From Rhodoblastus acidophilus (GTDB lineage: Bacteria; Pseudomonadota; Alphaproteobacteria; Rhizobiales; Beijerinckiaceae): a DNA stretch of 64,000 nucleotides. Positions 32,132 to 40,750 of the stretch are shown here, piece after piece. Numbering within the stretch: position 1 is the first letter of the stretch; each line of letters starts with the position of its first letter. The notes below the pieces were generated by a model. The model worked only from the letters and a program-made list of their open reading frames with translations. It was not told the origin of the DNA and did not search any database. Position numbers and translations under genes: made by a program. The stretch is from NCBI RefSeq assembly GCF_009720655.1, contig NZ_WNKS01000010.1:1-64000 (forward strand), given 5' to 3'.

Positions 32132-32297
32132 CTCTTCATCCTTTGGTCACGGCGGACCTGACCTTGGTCGTCTTACCGTTGCAAGGTCCGGGCCGCCCAC
32201 GGACTGGACCGGAGCGGCCTCCTCGCGAGCGCCGAACCGCCTTCCGTGCGCCGTCCGATCCGGTTCTAGGCCTCGGGGGCGTTGGGCTTACCGACGG

Positions 32298-32326
32298 AAA
32301 TGGGGCGTCTCCGCCCCAGTTTCAAG
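32298..32326 (-). promoter_or_regulatory. Sigma-32 (heat-shock) promoter of lon
   Basis: On the minus strand CTTGAAA (32326-32320) is followed after 14 bases by CCCCATTT (32305-32298). This matches the RpoH consensus CTTGAAA-N13-15-CCCCATNT at every fixed position. The predicted start would be near 32290, giving a leader of about 160 bases before the lon ATG at 32131. The spacer is self-complementary (GGGGCG...CGCCCC). Confidence 0.8.
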
Positions 32327-32345
32327 TTCGCCCCTGCTTTCGTCC

Positions 32346-32372
32346 ATGGCCTGGACTTTGCGCCCAGGCCAT
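32346..32372 (-). terminator. Hairpin after clpX
   Basis: A 9-bp stem ATGGCCTGG/CCAGGCCAT with a 9-base loop lies just after the clpX stop on the minus strand. It lacks a T run, so it may be an attenuator or mRNA 3' stabiliser rather than an efficient terminator. Confidence 0.45.
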
Positions 32373-32377
32373 TGGAC

Positions 32378-33643
32378 TTATGCGCTGGCGCCGGTCTTTT
32401 CGGCGCGCTCCGCATAGATGTAGAGCGGCTTCGCCTTGCCATCGACCACTTCGGGGCCGATCACCACCTGCTCGACGCCCTCGAGCCCAGGCAGATCGAA
32501 CATGGTGTCGAGCAGGATGCCTTCCATGATCGAGCGCAACCCGCGCGCGCCGGTCTTCCGATCGATCGCCTTGCGCGAGATGACGTTGAGCGCCTCGTCC
32601 TGGAACGACAGCTCGACATTCTCCATCTCGAACAGCCGCTGGTACTGCTTGACCAGAGCATTCTTCGGTTCGGTAAGGATGCGTTTCAGCGCCTCCTCGT
32701 CGAGGTCTTCCAAAGTGGCGATCACCGGCAGACGGCCGACGAATTCGGGGATCAGGCCGAACTTGAGCAAATCTTCCGGCTCAACCTGCCTGAAAATCTC
32801 GCCGCTGCGGCGCTCATCCGGGCCTTCGACATTGGCCGAAAAACCGATGGAGGTCTTGTTGCCGCGATTCGAGATGATCTTGTCCAGGCCGGCGAAGGCG
32901 CCGCCGCAGATGAACAGGATGTTGGTCGTGTCCACCTGCAGGAATTCCTGCTGCGGGTGCTTGCGGCCGCCCTGGGGCGGGACGGAAGCCACCGTGCCTT
33001 CCATGATCTTCAGCAGGGCCTGCTGCACGCCCTCGCCCGAGACGTCGCGGGTGATCGAGGGATTGTCGGACTTGCGGGAAATTTTGTCGATTTCGTCGAT
33101 ATAGACGATGCCGCGCTGGGCGCGCTCGACATTGTAGTCCGACGCCTGCAACAGCTTGAGGATGATGTTTTCCACGTCCTCGCCGACATAGCCGGCTTCG
33201 GTGAGCGTGGTGGCGTCCGCCATGGTGAAGGGCACGTCGAGGATGCGCGCCAGAGTCTGCGCCAGCAGCGTCTTGCCCGAACCCGTGGGGCCCACCAGCA
33301 GGATGTTCGACTTGGCCAGTTCGACATCCGAATGCTTGGTCGCGTGGTTCAGCCGCTTGTAATGGTTGTGCACGGCCACCGACAGCACGCGCTTGGCCGA
33401 GAACTGGCCGATCACGTAATCGTCGAGGACCTTGCAGATTTCCTTCGGCGTGGGAATGCCGTCGCGCGTTTTCACCAGCGCGGACTTGTTCTCCTCGCGA
33501 ATGATATCCATGCACAGTTCGACGCATTCGTCGCAGATGAACACCGTCGGCCCTGCGATCAGCTTGCGCACTTCGTGCTGGCTCTTGCCGCAGAAGGAAC
33601 AATACAGCGTGTTCTTGGAGTCGCTGGCGCCAACCTTGCTCAT
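32378..33643 (-). CDS. clpX: ATP-dependent Clp protease ATP-binding subunit ClpX
   Basis: A 421-residue AAA+ unfoldase that feeds substrates to ClpP. The N-terminal zinc domain has the four cysteines CSFCGKS (about residues 16-22) and CDECVEL (about 38-44). Walker A is GPTGSGKT (about 120-127), Walker B is VYIDEIDKI (about 183-191), and the later IGF-type loop and sensor motifs are in place. The length is normal. It lies between clpP and lon on the same strand; spacers of 280 and 246 bases suggest separate promoters. Confidence 0.97.
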   Translation of the reverse strand: MSKVGASDSKNTLYCSFCGKSQHEVRKLIAGPTVFICDECVELCMDIIREENKSALVKTRDGIPTPKEICKVLDDYVIGQFSAKRVLSVAVHNHYKRLNHATKHSDVELAKSNILLVGPTGSGKTLLAQTLARILDVPFTMADATTLTEAGYVGEDVENIILKLLQASDYNVERAQRGIVYIDEIDKISRKSDNPSITRDVSGEGVQQALLKIMEGTVASVPPQGGRKHPQQEFLQVDTTNILFICGGAFAGLDKIISNRGNKTSIGFSANVEGPDERRSGEIFRQVEPEDLLKFGLIPEFVGRLPVIATLEDLDEEALKRILTEPKNALVKQYQRLFEMENVELSFQDEALNVISRKAIDRKTGARGLRSIMEGILLDTMFDLPGLEGVEQVVIGPEVVDGKAKPLYIYAERAEKTGASA

Positions 33644-33873
33644 AAATCTCTCCTTAGCCGCCGGTTCGAAACCGGCCTGCCGCTTCTCTGGGCTCCTGCG
33701 GCCAGGCCGCGCCCCAAAACTCCGCCGCCGGACCGACGATCAGCGCGCCCCTCGACGCTCCCGGTTCATTCGCGTCGACCGGCCAGTTTAAGCCGTTCGA
33801 CGCCAATGACAAGCTGTGCCGAATTCACGGCGTTTCAGGAAGACCGGCCGCGGGCGCCCGGCTCATTCAGCTA

Positions 33874-33918
33874 CGCATATTCGTGTCCAAAAACCGGAAC
33901 CGCTTTTTGGGAATAGGC
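33874..33918. repeat. Dispersed palindromic repeat, type D copy 1
   Basis: GCATATTCGTGTCCAAAAA-CCGGAACCG-CTTTTTGGGAATAGGC is an inverted repeat with arms CCAAAAA/TTTTTGG around a CCGGAACCG centre. It belongs to the Rhizobiales family with core AAAACCGGTTCCCACTTTT. A related copy is at 45405-45455. It sits between clpX and clpP. Confidence 0.7.
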
Positions 33919-33923
33919 GCGGT

Positions 33924-34559
33924 TCACTTCTTCTCGTCGGTCTTGTCGTCCGGACGCTTGCTCAGAACATTGTCGATCAGGCCGAAATCCTTGGCCTCGT
34001 CGGAGGACATGAAATGGTCGCGGTCGAGCGTGCGCTCGATCGTGTCGTAGTCCTGACCGGTATGCTTCACATAAACATCATTCAACCGCTTCTTCACCTT
34101 CATTATGTCTTCAGCATGGCGAAGGATATCCGAAGCCTGCCCCTGGAAGCCGCCAGAGGGCTGGTGAACCATGATTCGCGCGTTCGGCAGGGCGAAGCGC
34201 ATGCCGGCCTCGCCGCCACACAGCAGCAGCGAGCCCATCGACGCCGCCTGGCCCACACAGAGGGTGGATACCTTGGGCTTGATGAACTGCATCGTGTCGT
34301 AAATCGCCATGCCCGCCGTCACCACGCCGCCCGGCGAGTTGATGTACATGGAGATTTCCTTCTTGGGATTCTCCGCTTCCAGGAACAGCAACTGGGCGAT
34401 GATCACCGAAGCCATGCCATCCTCGACCGGGCCGGTGAGGAAGACGATGCGTTCGCGCAACAGACGGGAATAGATGTCAAACCCACGCTCGCCGCGCGGC
34501 GTGTTCTCGATGACCTGCGGAATGAGATACTGGTTATACACTTCGATCGGATCGCGCAT
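33924..34559 (-). CDS. clpP: ATP-dependent Clp protease proteolytic subunit
   Basis: A 211-residue serine peptidase of the tetradecameric Clp protease. The catalytic Ser is in [11 protein letters not shown] (Ser about residue 106), the His in [10 protein letters not shown] (about 131), and the Asp in the segment ERTLDRDHF (about 180). The C-terminus is charged ([11 protein letters not shown]). It lies upstream of clpX in the standard order tig-clpP-clpX-lon. Confidence 0.97.
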   Translation of the reverse strand: MRDPIEVYNQYLIPQVIENTPRGERGFDIYSRLLRERIVFLTGPVEDGMASVIIAQLLFLEAENPKKEISMYINSPGGVVTAGMAIYDTMQFIKPKVSTLCVGQAASMGSLLLCGGEAGMRFALPNARIMVHQPSGGFQGQASDILRHAEDIMKVKKRLNDVYVKHTGQDYDTIERTLDRDHFMSSDEAKDFGLIDNVLSKRPDDKTDEKK

Positions 34560-34620
34560 GGATCATCCCTTGAACCTTGACGGCCGCGCCTTGGGCTTCG
34601 ACCGCATTCCTATATCTGCC

Positions 34621-34648
34621 AACATAATGTGCTTTCGGCCCGTGGCAA
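34621..34648 (-). promoter_or_regulatory. Possible sigma-70 promoter of clpP
   Basis: On the minus strand TTGCCA (34648-34643) is followed after 16 bases by TATGTT (34626-34621). The predicted start near 34614 would give a leader of about 55 bases before the clpP ATG at 34559. The spacing is slightly short, and no experimental support exists. Confidence 0.35.
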
Positions 34649-34821
34649 TGGCCGTGCTGGTTGCATGAAACCGTCATGCAAATCCGGGGCCGGTTTGCGT
34701 CTCCCCCCGACGCCAAGGCCGGGGTCGACGAAAATATCCGGGAACTCTAGCCGCCCGCGACTGAATAAACCCTAAAGATTCCGAAGGCTTGCAGCACTTT
34801 GCGCTGACGCTGCGGAGTGCC

Positions 34822-34858
34822 AAAAAGAGACGCGCCCGCGCGGGGGCGCGGGCGCGTC
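34822..34858 (-). terminator. Rho-independent terminator after tig
   Basis: A perfect 13-bp stem GACGCGCCCGCGC/GCGCGGGCGCGTC with a four-base loop is followed on the minus strand by TCTTTTTG. It lies 27 bases after the tig stop. Confidence 0.92.
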
Positions 34859-34885
34859 GTTCCGGAGCTGGACTTCAGCTCAAGC

Positions 34886-36235
34886 TCATTCATCGTCCTG
34901 CGGCTTGAACAATTCTTCCTTGGACACGGTCTTGTCCATGACCTTGGCCTGCCCAAGAATGTGGTCGATGACCTTCTCTTCAAAAATTGGCGCGCGAATC
35001 TGCGCGAGCGCCTGCGGGTTCTTCTGGTAGTATTCCCACAAAAGCTTTTCCTGGCCGGGGAACTGGCGGGCCTGATCGACAATGCCGCGCGTCACCTCGT
35101 CGTCGGTCACCTTGACGCCGGCGCTCTCGCCGACTTCGGCGACCACGAGACCGAGACGCACGCGGCGCTCGGCGATGCGGCGGTAATCGGCGCGTTGCGC
35201 CTCCTCGGTCGTGCCGGCGTCCTCAAAAGACTTGCCGGTCGAGCGCTGCTCGGCCAGGAGCTGGTTCCAGATGCCGTCGAACTCGTGGCTGACCAGTTCC
35301 TCCGGCAAATCGAAGGCATAGCGCTTGTCGAGCGCATCGAGCAGGGTGCGCTTCAGCTTTTCGCGCGACGCCTTGTCGTGATCGCCCTTGAGGCGCTCGG
35401 CAATGGCCTCGCGCAGCTTTTCGGCGCCTTCGAAGCCGAATCCCTTGGCGAATTCGTCGTCAACGGCCTGTTCGCCGGGCGCCGCCACCGCCGTCACCTT
35501 GACGTCGAACACGGCGTCCTTGCCAGCGAGATTCGCCGCCGAATAGTCCTCGGGGAAGGTGACGTTGACCGTGCGATCCTCGCCGGCCTTGGCGCCGATC
35601 AGCTGGTCCTCGAAACCCGGGATGAACGAGCCGGAGCCGAGCACGAGATCGACGCCCTGCGCCGCGCCGCCTTCAAAAGCCTCGTCGCCGATTTTGCCGA
35701 CGAAATCGATGGTCAGCTTGTCGCCATTTTCGGCGGCGGCGCCTTCTTCACGGGCAGTGTAAACGCGGTTGCGATCGACCAGCCGCTTGATGGCGTCCTC
35801 GATCTCGCCGTCGGAAACTTCGGCGACCAGGCGCTCGACCTCGATGTCGTCGAAAGAGCCGACCTCAAAGGTCGGCAGCACCTCGAAGGCGATGGAGAAG
35901 GTGAGGTCGCCGCTGGCTTCCAAAACCTTTTCCATCTCGCCCTTGTCTTCGGGAAAGTTGAATTTCGGCGCGGCGGCGAGGCGCAGCTTGTTGTCGTCGA
36001 GGATTTTCTGCTGGGCGGCGTTCACCGCCTCCTGGACGACGTCGCCCATGATGGACTTGCCATAGACGCGCTTGAGGTGGCCGACCGGGACCTTTCCGGG
36101 ACGAAAACCCTTGATCTGGACCTTGTCCTTCATGGACGCGATCTGCGCATCGAGCTTTTCGGCCAGTTCGCCCGCGGGGAGAACCACCTGATATTCGCGC
36201 TTCAGCCCCTGCGAAAGCGTTTCCGTAGCCTGCAT
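34886..36235 (-). CDS. tig: Trigger factor
   Basis: A 449-residue ribosome-associated chaperone and peptidyl-prolyl isomerase. The ribosome-binding loop is GFRPGKVPVGHLKRVYG (about residues 43-59), the FKBP domain carries KLTIDFVGKIGDEAFEGG (about 173-190), and the C-terminal chaperone arms end in an acidic tail ELFKPQDDE. It starts the proteostasis block and lies 79 bases downstream of tRNA-Leu. Confidence 0.97.
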   Translation of the reverse strand: MQATETLSQGLKREYQVVLPAGELAEKLDAQIASMKDKVQIKGFRPGKVPVGHLKRVYGKSIMGDVVQEAVNAAQQKILDDNKLRLAAAPKFNFPEDKGEMEKVLEASGDLTFSIAFEVLPTFEVGSFDDIEVERLVAEVSDGEIEDAIKRLVDRNRVYTAREEGAAAENGDKLTIDFVGKIGDEAFEGGAAQGVDLVLGSGSFIPGFEDQLIGAKAGEDRTVNVTFPEDYSAANLAGKDAVFDVKVTAVAAPGEQAVDDEFAKGFGFEGAEKLREAIAERLKGDHDKASREKLKRTLLDALDKRYAFDLPEELVSHEFDGIWNQLLAEQRSTGKSFEDAGTTEEAQRADYRRIAERRVRLGLVVAEVGESAGVKVTDDEVTRGIVDQARQFPGQEKLLWEYYQKNPQALAQIRAPIFEEKVIDHILGQAKVMDKTVSKEELFKPQDDE

Positions 36236-36314
36236 CTGACAAAACCTTTTTTACTGCCGGGCTGGCCCGGACCATCGAAACCTGGGAACACGGGTTTGAT
36301 TCAACCCGGCGCAG

Positions 36315-36399
36315 TGGTGCGGGCGGAGGGACTCGAACCCCCAAGACTTTCGCCACCGGAACCTAAATCCGGCGCGTCTACCAGTTCCGCCACGCCCGC
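36315..36399 (-). tRNA. tRNA-Leu (anticodon UAG)
   Basis: The minus strand reads GCGGGCGTGGCGGAACTGGTAGACGC, then an anticodon loop TTTAGGT with anticodon TAG, a long variable arm TGGCGAAAGTCTT, a T-arm GGTTCGAGTCC, acceptor CGCCCGC and an encoded CCA at 36315-36317. The 85-nt length fits a class II tRNA. Confidence 0.95.
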
Positions 36400-36489
36400 G
36401 CGCTGTGTGCAAGGGGCGCTCTATAGCAACGGGCGAAGGCGCACGCAGCAAAAAAATGGCGGAATCGCGCTCTCTCGCCCACAAGAATG

Positions 36490-38055
36490 TCAAAGATGCG
36501 CCAGCACCCTCGGCAGCATCTCGGACAAATCCTCGGCGATCAGGCCCCGCCCAAAGGCGTTCGCCGCCTCGCCGTGCAGCCACACCGCGCAGGCTGCCGC
36601 CTCGAAGGCGGGCATTCCCTGCGCCAGCAAGCCGCCGATGATCCCCGCGAGCACGTCGCCCGAGCCGGCCGTCGCCAGCGTCGGCGGGGCATTGGCCGCA
36701 ATCGCGGCGCGGCCGTCGGGACTCGCCACCACGGTGTCGGGGCCTTTCAGCACGATCACCGCGCCCAGCCTCTCAGCCGCCACGCGCGCCTTGTCCAATT
36801 TCGATCTACAATCAACAGGTTGTGCTTCCGTCCTGCGAGATGACGTTAGGTCATGCCCATCCGGCTGAGCAGGCTGAGGTTTTTCCGCCTGCTCATTGAA
36901 AAGACGATAAAATTCGCCGTCGTGCGGCGTGATGACGACGCGCGCGGCGCTCGATGTGATGCATCGCGCCAACGCCCGCCAGTCGCCGGAAAAGGCGGTG
37001 AGCGCGTCCGCGTCGAGCACCAGCCCGAGCGGCCGATCCGGCGTCGCCGCCGCCAGCAGAACAGCCGCGATTTCAGCCGTTTCCGGGGCGACGCCGAAAG
37101 CCGGCCCGAACACGCAGCCGCTAAAGCGACGGTCGGCGAGCAAGTCGCGCCACTGGTCCGCGCCATCGGCGGCGCGCAGCATGATCGCGGTGAGATGCGC
37201 GGCGTTGACGGCGAGGGCGTCGGCGGGGCTGACGACCGTCACCAGCCCGGCGCCGGCGCGCAGACCCGCGCGCGCGGCGAGCCGGGCCGCCCCGGTGCGG
37301 GTCATGGGCCCCGAGGCGACCAGCAGATGCCCGCGCGAATATTTGTGCCCCGCGACCTGCGGCTTCGGCATGAGCCCGAGCCAGAGCGGCGGGAGATTTT
37401 CAAATGTTTTGGGTGCAATGTCGGCCAAAAAGCCGGCGTCGATGCCGATCTGAGTCACCAAAAGATCGCCGCAGGCGAGACGGCCCGGCAGCAGCACATG
37501 GCCGGGCTTTTTGCGGAAGAAGGTGACGGTTTTTTGCGCCTGGACGCAGCCTGGACCGAGGCCGGTCGCGCCATCGAGCCCCGAGGGCACATCGACCGCG
37601 AGAATCGGCTTGCCCGCCGCATTGAGGCGCTCGACCAGCTCCAACGCCCGGCCGTCGAGCGGCCGCGAAAGGCCGGCGCCGAACAGCGCGTCGATCACCA
37701 CATCCGCCCGCGCCGGATCGACCTCCTCGGCGGCGCAGGTCTCGCCCGCCCAATCCTCAAAAGCCTGTTTGGCGTCGCCGCGCAGGAAACGCGGCTCGCC
37801 GAGCGCGCCGACCTCCACGTCAAAGCCGGTCTCGCGCAACAGCCGCGCGGCGACATAGCCGTCGCCGCCATTGTTGCCGGGGCCGCAGAACACGGCGACC
37901 CGCCGACTGCCTTTGTCGCGCAGCAGGGCGGCCGCGGCCTCGGCGACGTTTTTCCCCGCCTTGAGCATGAGCGCATAGCCGGGAACTCCGCCGGCGATGG
38001 CGAGCGCGTCGGCGCGGCCCATTTCCTCGGGCGTCAGCAATTCGATGGCTTCCAT
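36490..38055 (-). CDS. nnr: Bifunctional NAD(P)H-hydrate epimerase/dehydratase
   Basis: A 521-residue metabolite-repair enzyme. The N-terminal YjeF_N domain epimerises NAD(P)HX (nucleotide site CGPGNNGGDGYVAARLL, about residues 57-73), and the C-terminal ribokinase-like domain dehydrates S-NAD(P)HX using ADP (ATAGSGDVLAGIIGGLLAQG, about 474-493). Between about residues 387 and 420 there is an extra segment rich in Glu, Gln and Pro (NEQAEKPQPAQPDGHD...) that coincides with a palindromic DNA element and has no counterpart I recall in homologues. The ATG at 38055 is preferred over one 36 bases upstream because the family N-terminus starts here. Confidence 0.92.
   Translation of the reverse strand: MEAIELLTPEEMGRADALAIAGGVPGYALMLKAGKNVAEAAAALLRDKGSRRVAVFCGPGNNGGDGYVAARLLRETGFDVEVGALGEPRFLRGDAKQAFEDWAGETCAAEEVDPARADVVIDALFGAGLSRPLDGRALELVERLNAAGKPILAVDVPSGLDGATGLGPGCVQAQKTVTFFRKKPGHVLLPGRLACGDLLVTQIGIDAGFLADIAPKTFENLPPLWLGLMPKPQVAGHKYSRGHLLVASGPMTRTGAARLAARAGLRAGAGLVTVVSPADALAVNAAHLTAIMLRAADGADQWRDLLADRRFSGCVFGPAFGVAPETAEIAAVLLAAATPDRPLGLVLDADALTAFSGDWRALARCITSSAARVVITPHDGEFYRLFNEQAEKPQPAQPDGHDLTSSRRTEAQPVDCRSKLDKARVAAERLGAVIVLKGPDTVVASPDGRAAIAANAPPTLATAGSGDVLAGIIGGLLAQGMPAFEAAACAVWLHGEAANAFGRGLIAEDLSEMLPRVLAHL
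36867..36894. repeat. Palindrome within nnr
   Basis: GAGCAGGC (36867-36874) faces GCCTGCTC (36887-36894) around a TGAGGTTTTTCC centre, extended by one base pair on each side (T/A). It lies in the inserted segment of nnr and keeps the frame open. Confidence 0.6.
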
Positions 38056-38144
38056 GGCCCGAAGTCTGAGCCCGTCCCTACGGAAATGCAATTGCGGCCC
38101 CGCCGCTTTTCCCCTAAGGCCCAGCGCAAACCAGGGAGTTTTTC

Positions 38145-39191
38145 ATGACCGTCAAAAGCCCGCGCAATTTTCTGAAACCGCTCGCCATCGGCGCCCCCGA
38201 ACCTTATCGCGAGCTGCCGGTGCGGGTGGAGCGCATGATCCATTTCGTCCCGCCGCATCTGGAAAAAGTGCGGGCGAAAATCGGCGACATGATCCCGACC
38301 GTGGACGTCATCCTCGGCAATCTGGAAGACGCCATCCCGGCGGACGCCAAGGAGGCGGCCCGCAAAGGGTTTATCGAGATGGCGGCCGCGCACGATTACG
38401 GCTCGACCGGCCTGTGGACGCGCGTCAACTGCCTGAACTCGCCCTGGGCGCTGGACGACATCACCGAAATCGTCGCGGCGGTCGGCGACAAACTGGACGT
38501 CGTCATGCTGCCCAAGGTCGAGGGCCCCTGGGACATTCATTATCTCGATCAGCTGCTGGCCCAGCTTGAGGCGCGGCATCAGGTGAAAAAGCCCATTCTC
38601 ATCCACGCCATTCTGGAGACCGCCGAAGGCGTGAAGAATGTCGAGCAGATCGCCCTGGCGTCGCCGCGCATGCATGGCATGAGCCTCGGCCCGGCCGATC
38701 TGGCGGCCTCGCGCGCCATGAAGACCACCCGGGTCGGCGGCGGCCACCCCGAATACAAAGTGCTGGCCGATCCGGAAGGCTCGGCGCCGCGCGCCGTCTA
38801 CCAGCAGGATCTTTGGCATTACACCGTGGCCAAAATGGTGGACGCCTGCCAGAGCGCCGGCATCAAGTCTTTCTACGGCCCGTTCGGCGACATCGCCGAC
38901 CTCGCCGCCTGCGAGGTGCAGTTCCGCAACGCCTTTTTGCTCGGCTGCGCCGGGGCGTGGTCGCTGCATCCCAACCAGGTCGCCATCGCCAAACGGGTGT
39001 TTTCGCCCGATCCCAAGGAAGTGGCCTTCGCCAAAAAGATTCTGGAGGCCATGCCCGACGGCTCCGGCGTCGCCATGATCGACGGCAAGATGCAGGACGA
39101 CGCCACCTGGAAACAGGCCAAGGTGATGGTGGACTGCGCCAAGCAGGTCGCCGCCAAGGACCCGGAATTCGCCGCCGCCTACGGGTTCTGA
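38145..39191 (+). CDS. mcl: Malyl-CoA lyase, Chloroflexus-like type
   Basis: A 348-residue CitE-like CoA lyase with Mg2+-binding acidic residues in [15 protein letters not shown] (about residues 58-72) and HAILETAEG (about 154-162), and the segment [25 protein letters not shown] (about 176-200). It cleaves L-malyl-CoA (and beta-methylmalyl-CoA) to acetyl- or propionyl-CoA plus glyoxylate. Its opening [23 protein letters not shown] and its length resemble the trifunctional Chloroflexus aurantiacus enzyme as I recall it, far more than the 320-residue Rhodobacter/Methylobacterium form. It stands alone, followed by a strong terminator, so it is probably monocistronic. It is divergent from nnr across 89 bases. 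Confidence 0.9.
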   Translation: MTVKSPRNFLKPLAIGAPEPYRELPVRVERMIHFVPPHLEKVRAKIGDMIPTVDVILGNLEDAIPADAKEAARKGFIEMAAAHDYGSTGLWTRVNCLNSPWALDDITEIVAAVGDKLDVVMLPKVEGPWDIHYLDQLLAQLEARHQVKKPILIHAILETAEGVKNVEQIALASPRMHGMSLGPADLAASRAMKTTRVGGGHPEYKVLADPEGSAPRAVYQQDLWHYTVAKMVDACQSAGIKSFYGPFGDIADLAACEVQFRNAFLLGCAGAWSLHPNQVAIAKRVFSPDPKEVAFAKKILEAMPDGSGVAMIDGKMQDDATWKQAKVMVDCAKQVAAKDPEFAAAYGF

Positions 39192-39215
39192 GCGCGGGTT
39201 AAAAGAATGGCTAAG

Positions 39216-39240
39216 CTCCCGGTTCGCCGGGAGTTTTTTT
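39216..39240 (+). terminator. Rho-independent terminator after mcl
   Basis: The stem CTCCCGG/CCGGGAG with a TTCG tetraloop is followed by seven T. It lies 24 bases after the mcl stop. Confidence 0.93.
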
Positions 39241-39302
39241 GCGCCACATTGACTCAGGAGAGCTTGAGATTAAGATTTCCTGCTGAAGCAATGGGAAGCG
39301 CG

Positions 39303-39644
39303 ATGGGCGAAGCGATGAAACCCAGGGCGGCGAAATACGGCATCGGCGAAGTCGTGAAGCACCGCAAATATCCGTTTCGCGGCGTGATCTTTGACATCGA
39401 TCCGGTGTTCGCCAACAGCGAGGAATGGTGGCTGTCGATCCCCGAGGACGTGCGCCCGGCCAAGGACCAGCCATTTTATCACCTCTACGCCGAGAATGCG
39501 GAGACCGAATACACGGCCTACGTCTCGGAACAGAACCTGCTGCCCGACGACAACGGGGCGCCGCTGCGCAATCCGCAGGTGGATGTCGTCTTCCTGCGCA
39601 GCCCCACCGGGCGCTATGTGAAGCGCTGCCAGGTGATGAACTGA
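39303..39644 (+). CDS. hspQ: Heat shock protein HspQ (hemimethylated-DNA-binding YccV domain)
   Basis: A protein of about 113 residues. The core YGIGEVVKHRKYPFRGVIFDIDPVFANSEEWW (about residues 10-41) is typical of HspQ, as is PFYHLYAENAETEYTAYVSEQNL. In E. coli HspQ is induced by heat and enhances Lon-dependent degradation. Three in-frame ATG codons are close together (39291, 39303, 39315); 39303 was chosen because GGGAAG precedes it, but 39315 is also possible. The co-occurrence with lon in the same region may be chance. Confidence 0.85.
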   Translation: MGEAMKPRAAKYGIGEVVKHRKYPFRGVIFDIDPVFANSEEWWLSIPEDVRPAKDQPFYHLYAENAETEYTAYVSEQNLLPDDNGAPLRNPQVDVVFLRSPTGRYVKRCQVMN

Positions 39645-39742
39645 GGGCCCGGCGCCCAATGACGAGGATCTCCCGGAATCCATCCAACGCCATGTCGCCA
39701 GGGCCGGGCTGTCGCGATCAGGACGTAACCATCTGATCACAT

Positions 39743-39770
39743 AATAAAAACGCCCGGATCACTCCGGGCG
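39743..39770 (-). terminator. Rho-independent terminator after the IalB-like gene
   Basis: The stem CGCCCGG/CCGGGCG (39751-39757 with 39764-39770) with a 6-base loop is followed on the minus strand by TTTTTATTAT. It lies 27 bases after the stop of the minus-strand gene and may also serve hspQ. Confidence 0.85.
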
Positions 39771-39796
39771 CTTCTCAAAGCAAGTGACCGCAACGC

Positions 39797-40516
39797 TTAC
39801 TTCGGCGCGGCGGGGGCGGCGGGAGCGGCCGGCTGCTGGGATTCGAGCTTCTTGCGCTCTTCCTCGGCGCGCTTCTGCAGCTCTTCCGCGAGCTTCTTCT
39901 GCTGCTCTTCCAAAACCTTGGGATCGACCGCCGGGCCGTCGAAGGCGGCGCCGAAGCCGGCGAGCGGCAGATTGAACACGACTTCCATATTGGCCTGGTT
40001 CTTCACCGAGACCGCCATGTTCGTGCCCTTCTTGGCGGCTTCCACCACGTCCTTCTTCACCTTGGCTTCGGCGAAACAGCCGTTGGGGAAGCAGATTTCG
40101 TAGGCGCCTTCGGTCACCGGGCCCTTGTCGACGGCGAAGCGGAAGCCGGGGCGCAGCATCAGGCCGACCGGCATCAGGAAGCGCACGATCTTGATGTCGT
40201 CGCCCTTCACGTCATAGACGGCGAGGGCGAGAACCGGCGGCTGGTCGGCCTTGGCGCCGAAGTCCCGGGTCGTATAGCAAATTTCCTTGCCCGCGGCTTG
40301 GTCCTTGCCGCAGACCTTGGTCCATTGCGGCTGCGACGGCTGAAGATCGACCTTCATCGGACCCTGCGGCGCGGCGGGCTGGCCCGCCGGCGCGGCGGGG
40401 GCAGGCGCGGCCGGAGCCGCCGGAGCGGCAGGCTTCTGCGCCTGAGCGAAGGCCGGCGAGGCAAGCAGGGCGCCCGCGACCAGAGCGGCGGTAAAGCGGG
40501 ACGAAGACAGAGACAT
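39797..40516 (-). CDS. Invasion-associated locus B (IalB) family protein
   Basis: A 239-residue secreted protein. The signal peptide is MSLSSSRFTAALVAGALLASPAFA, followed by an Ala/Pro-rich linker (about residues 25-55) and the IalB-like beta domain with two cysteine pairs (WTKVCGKDQAAGKEICYTTRD and YEICFPNGCFAEAKV), likely disulfides. The C-terminus is a charged coiled-coil stretch (EEQQKKLAEELQKRAEEERKKLE) ending in Ala/Pro repeats. IalB was named for Bartonella invasion, but homologues are general periplasmic or outer-membrane proteins of unknown function in non-pathogens. The start at 40516 is fixed by the signal peptide. Confidence 0.88.
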   Translation of the reverse strand: MSLSSSRFTAALVAGALLASPAFAQAQKPAAPAAPAAPAPAAPAGQPAAPQGPMKVDLQPSQPQWTKVCGKDQAAGKEICYTTRDFGAKADQPPVLALAVYDVKGDDIKIVRFLMPVGLMLRPGFRFAVDKGPVTEGAYEICFPNGCFAEAKVKKDVVEAAKKGTNMAVSVKNQANMEVVFNLPLAGFGAAFDGPAVDPKVLEEQQKKLAEELQKRAEEERKKLESQQPAAPAAPAAPK

Positions 40517-40750
40517 CCAAAATCCTTTCAGCTGATCCTCACAAGGCCGCATCCACGCCGCCGGCAAGATTATCCCCGCGCCGGACCCGTCGCGTCGCGT
40601 TCCAAGCGGGGCGCGCGCTCTTCGCCCCCAAATGGGGCGATAAATCGACGGCGCCTTAATACCCCCTTCGGCCCGGTTTTTCCAGCCGCCAAATGTGCTC
40701 GAACCCACGATTATCTGGCCTTGTCGCACGCGTTGCCTTAAGTTTTCGAA

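Larger units (their letters stand above)
34560..34885. other. Intergenic region between tig and clpP
   Basis: The 326 bases hold the tig terminator (34822-34858) and a probable clpP promoter (34621-34648). The rest shows no open frame of interest and no further hairpin of note. Confidence 0.6.
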
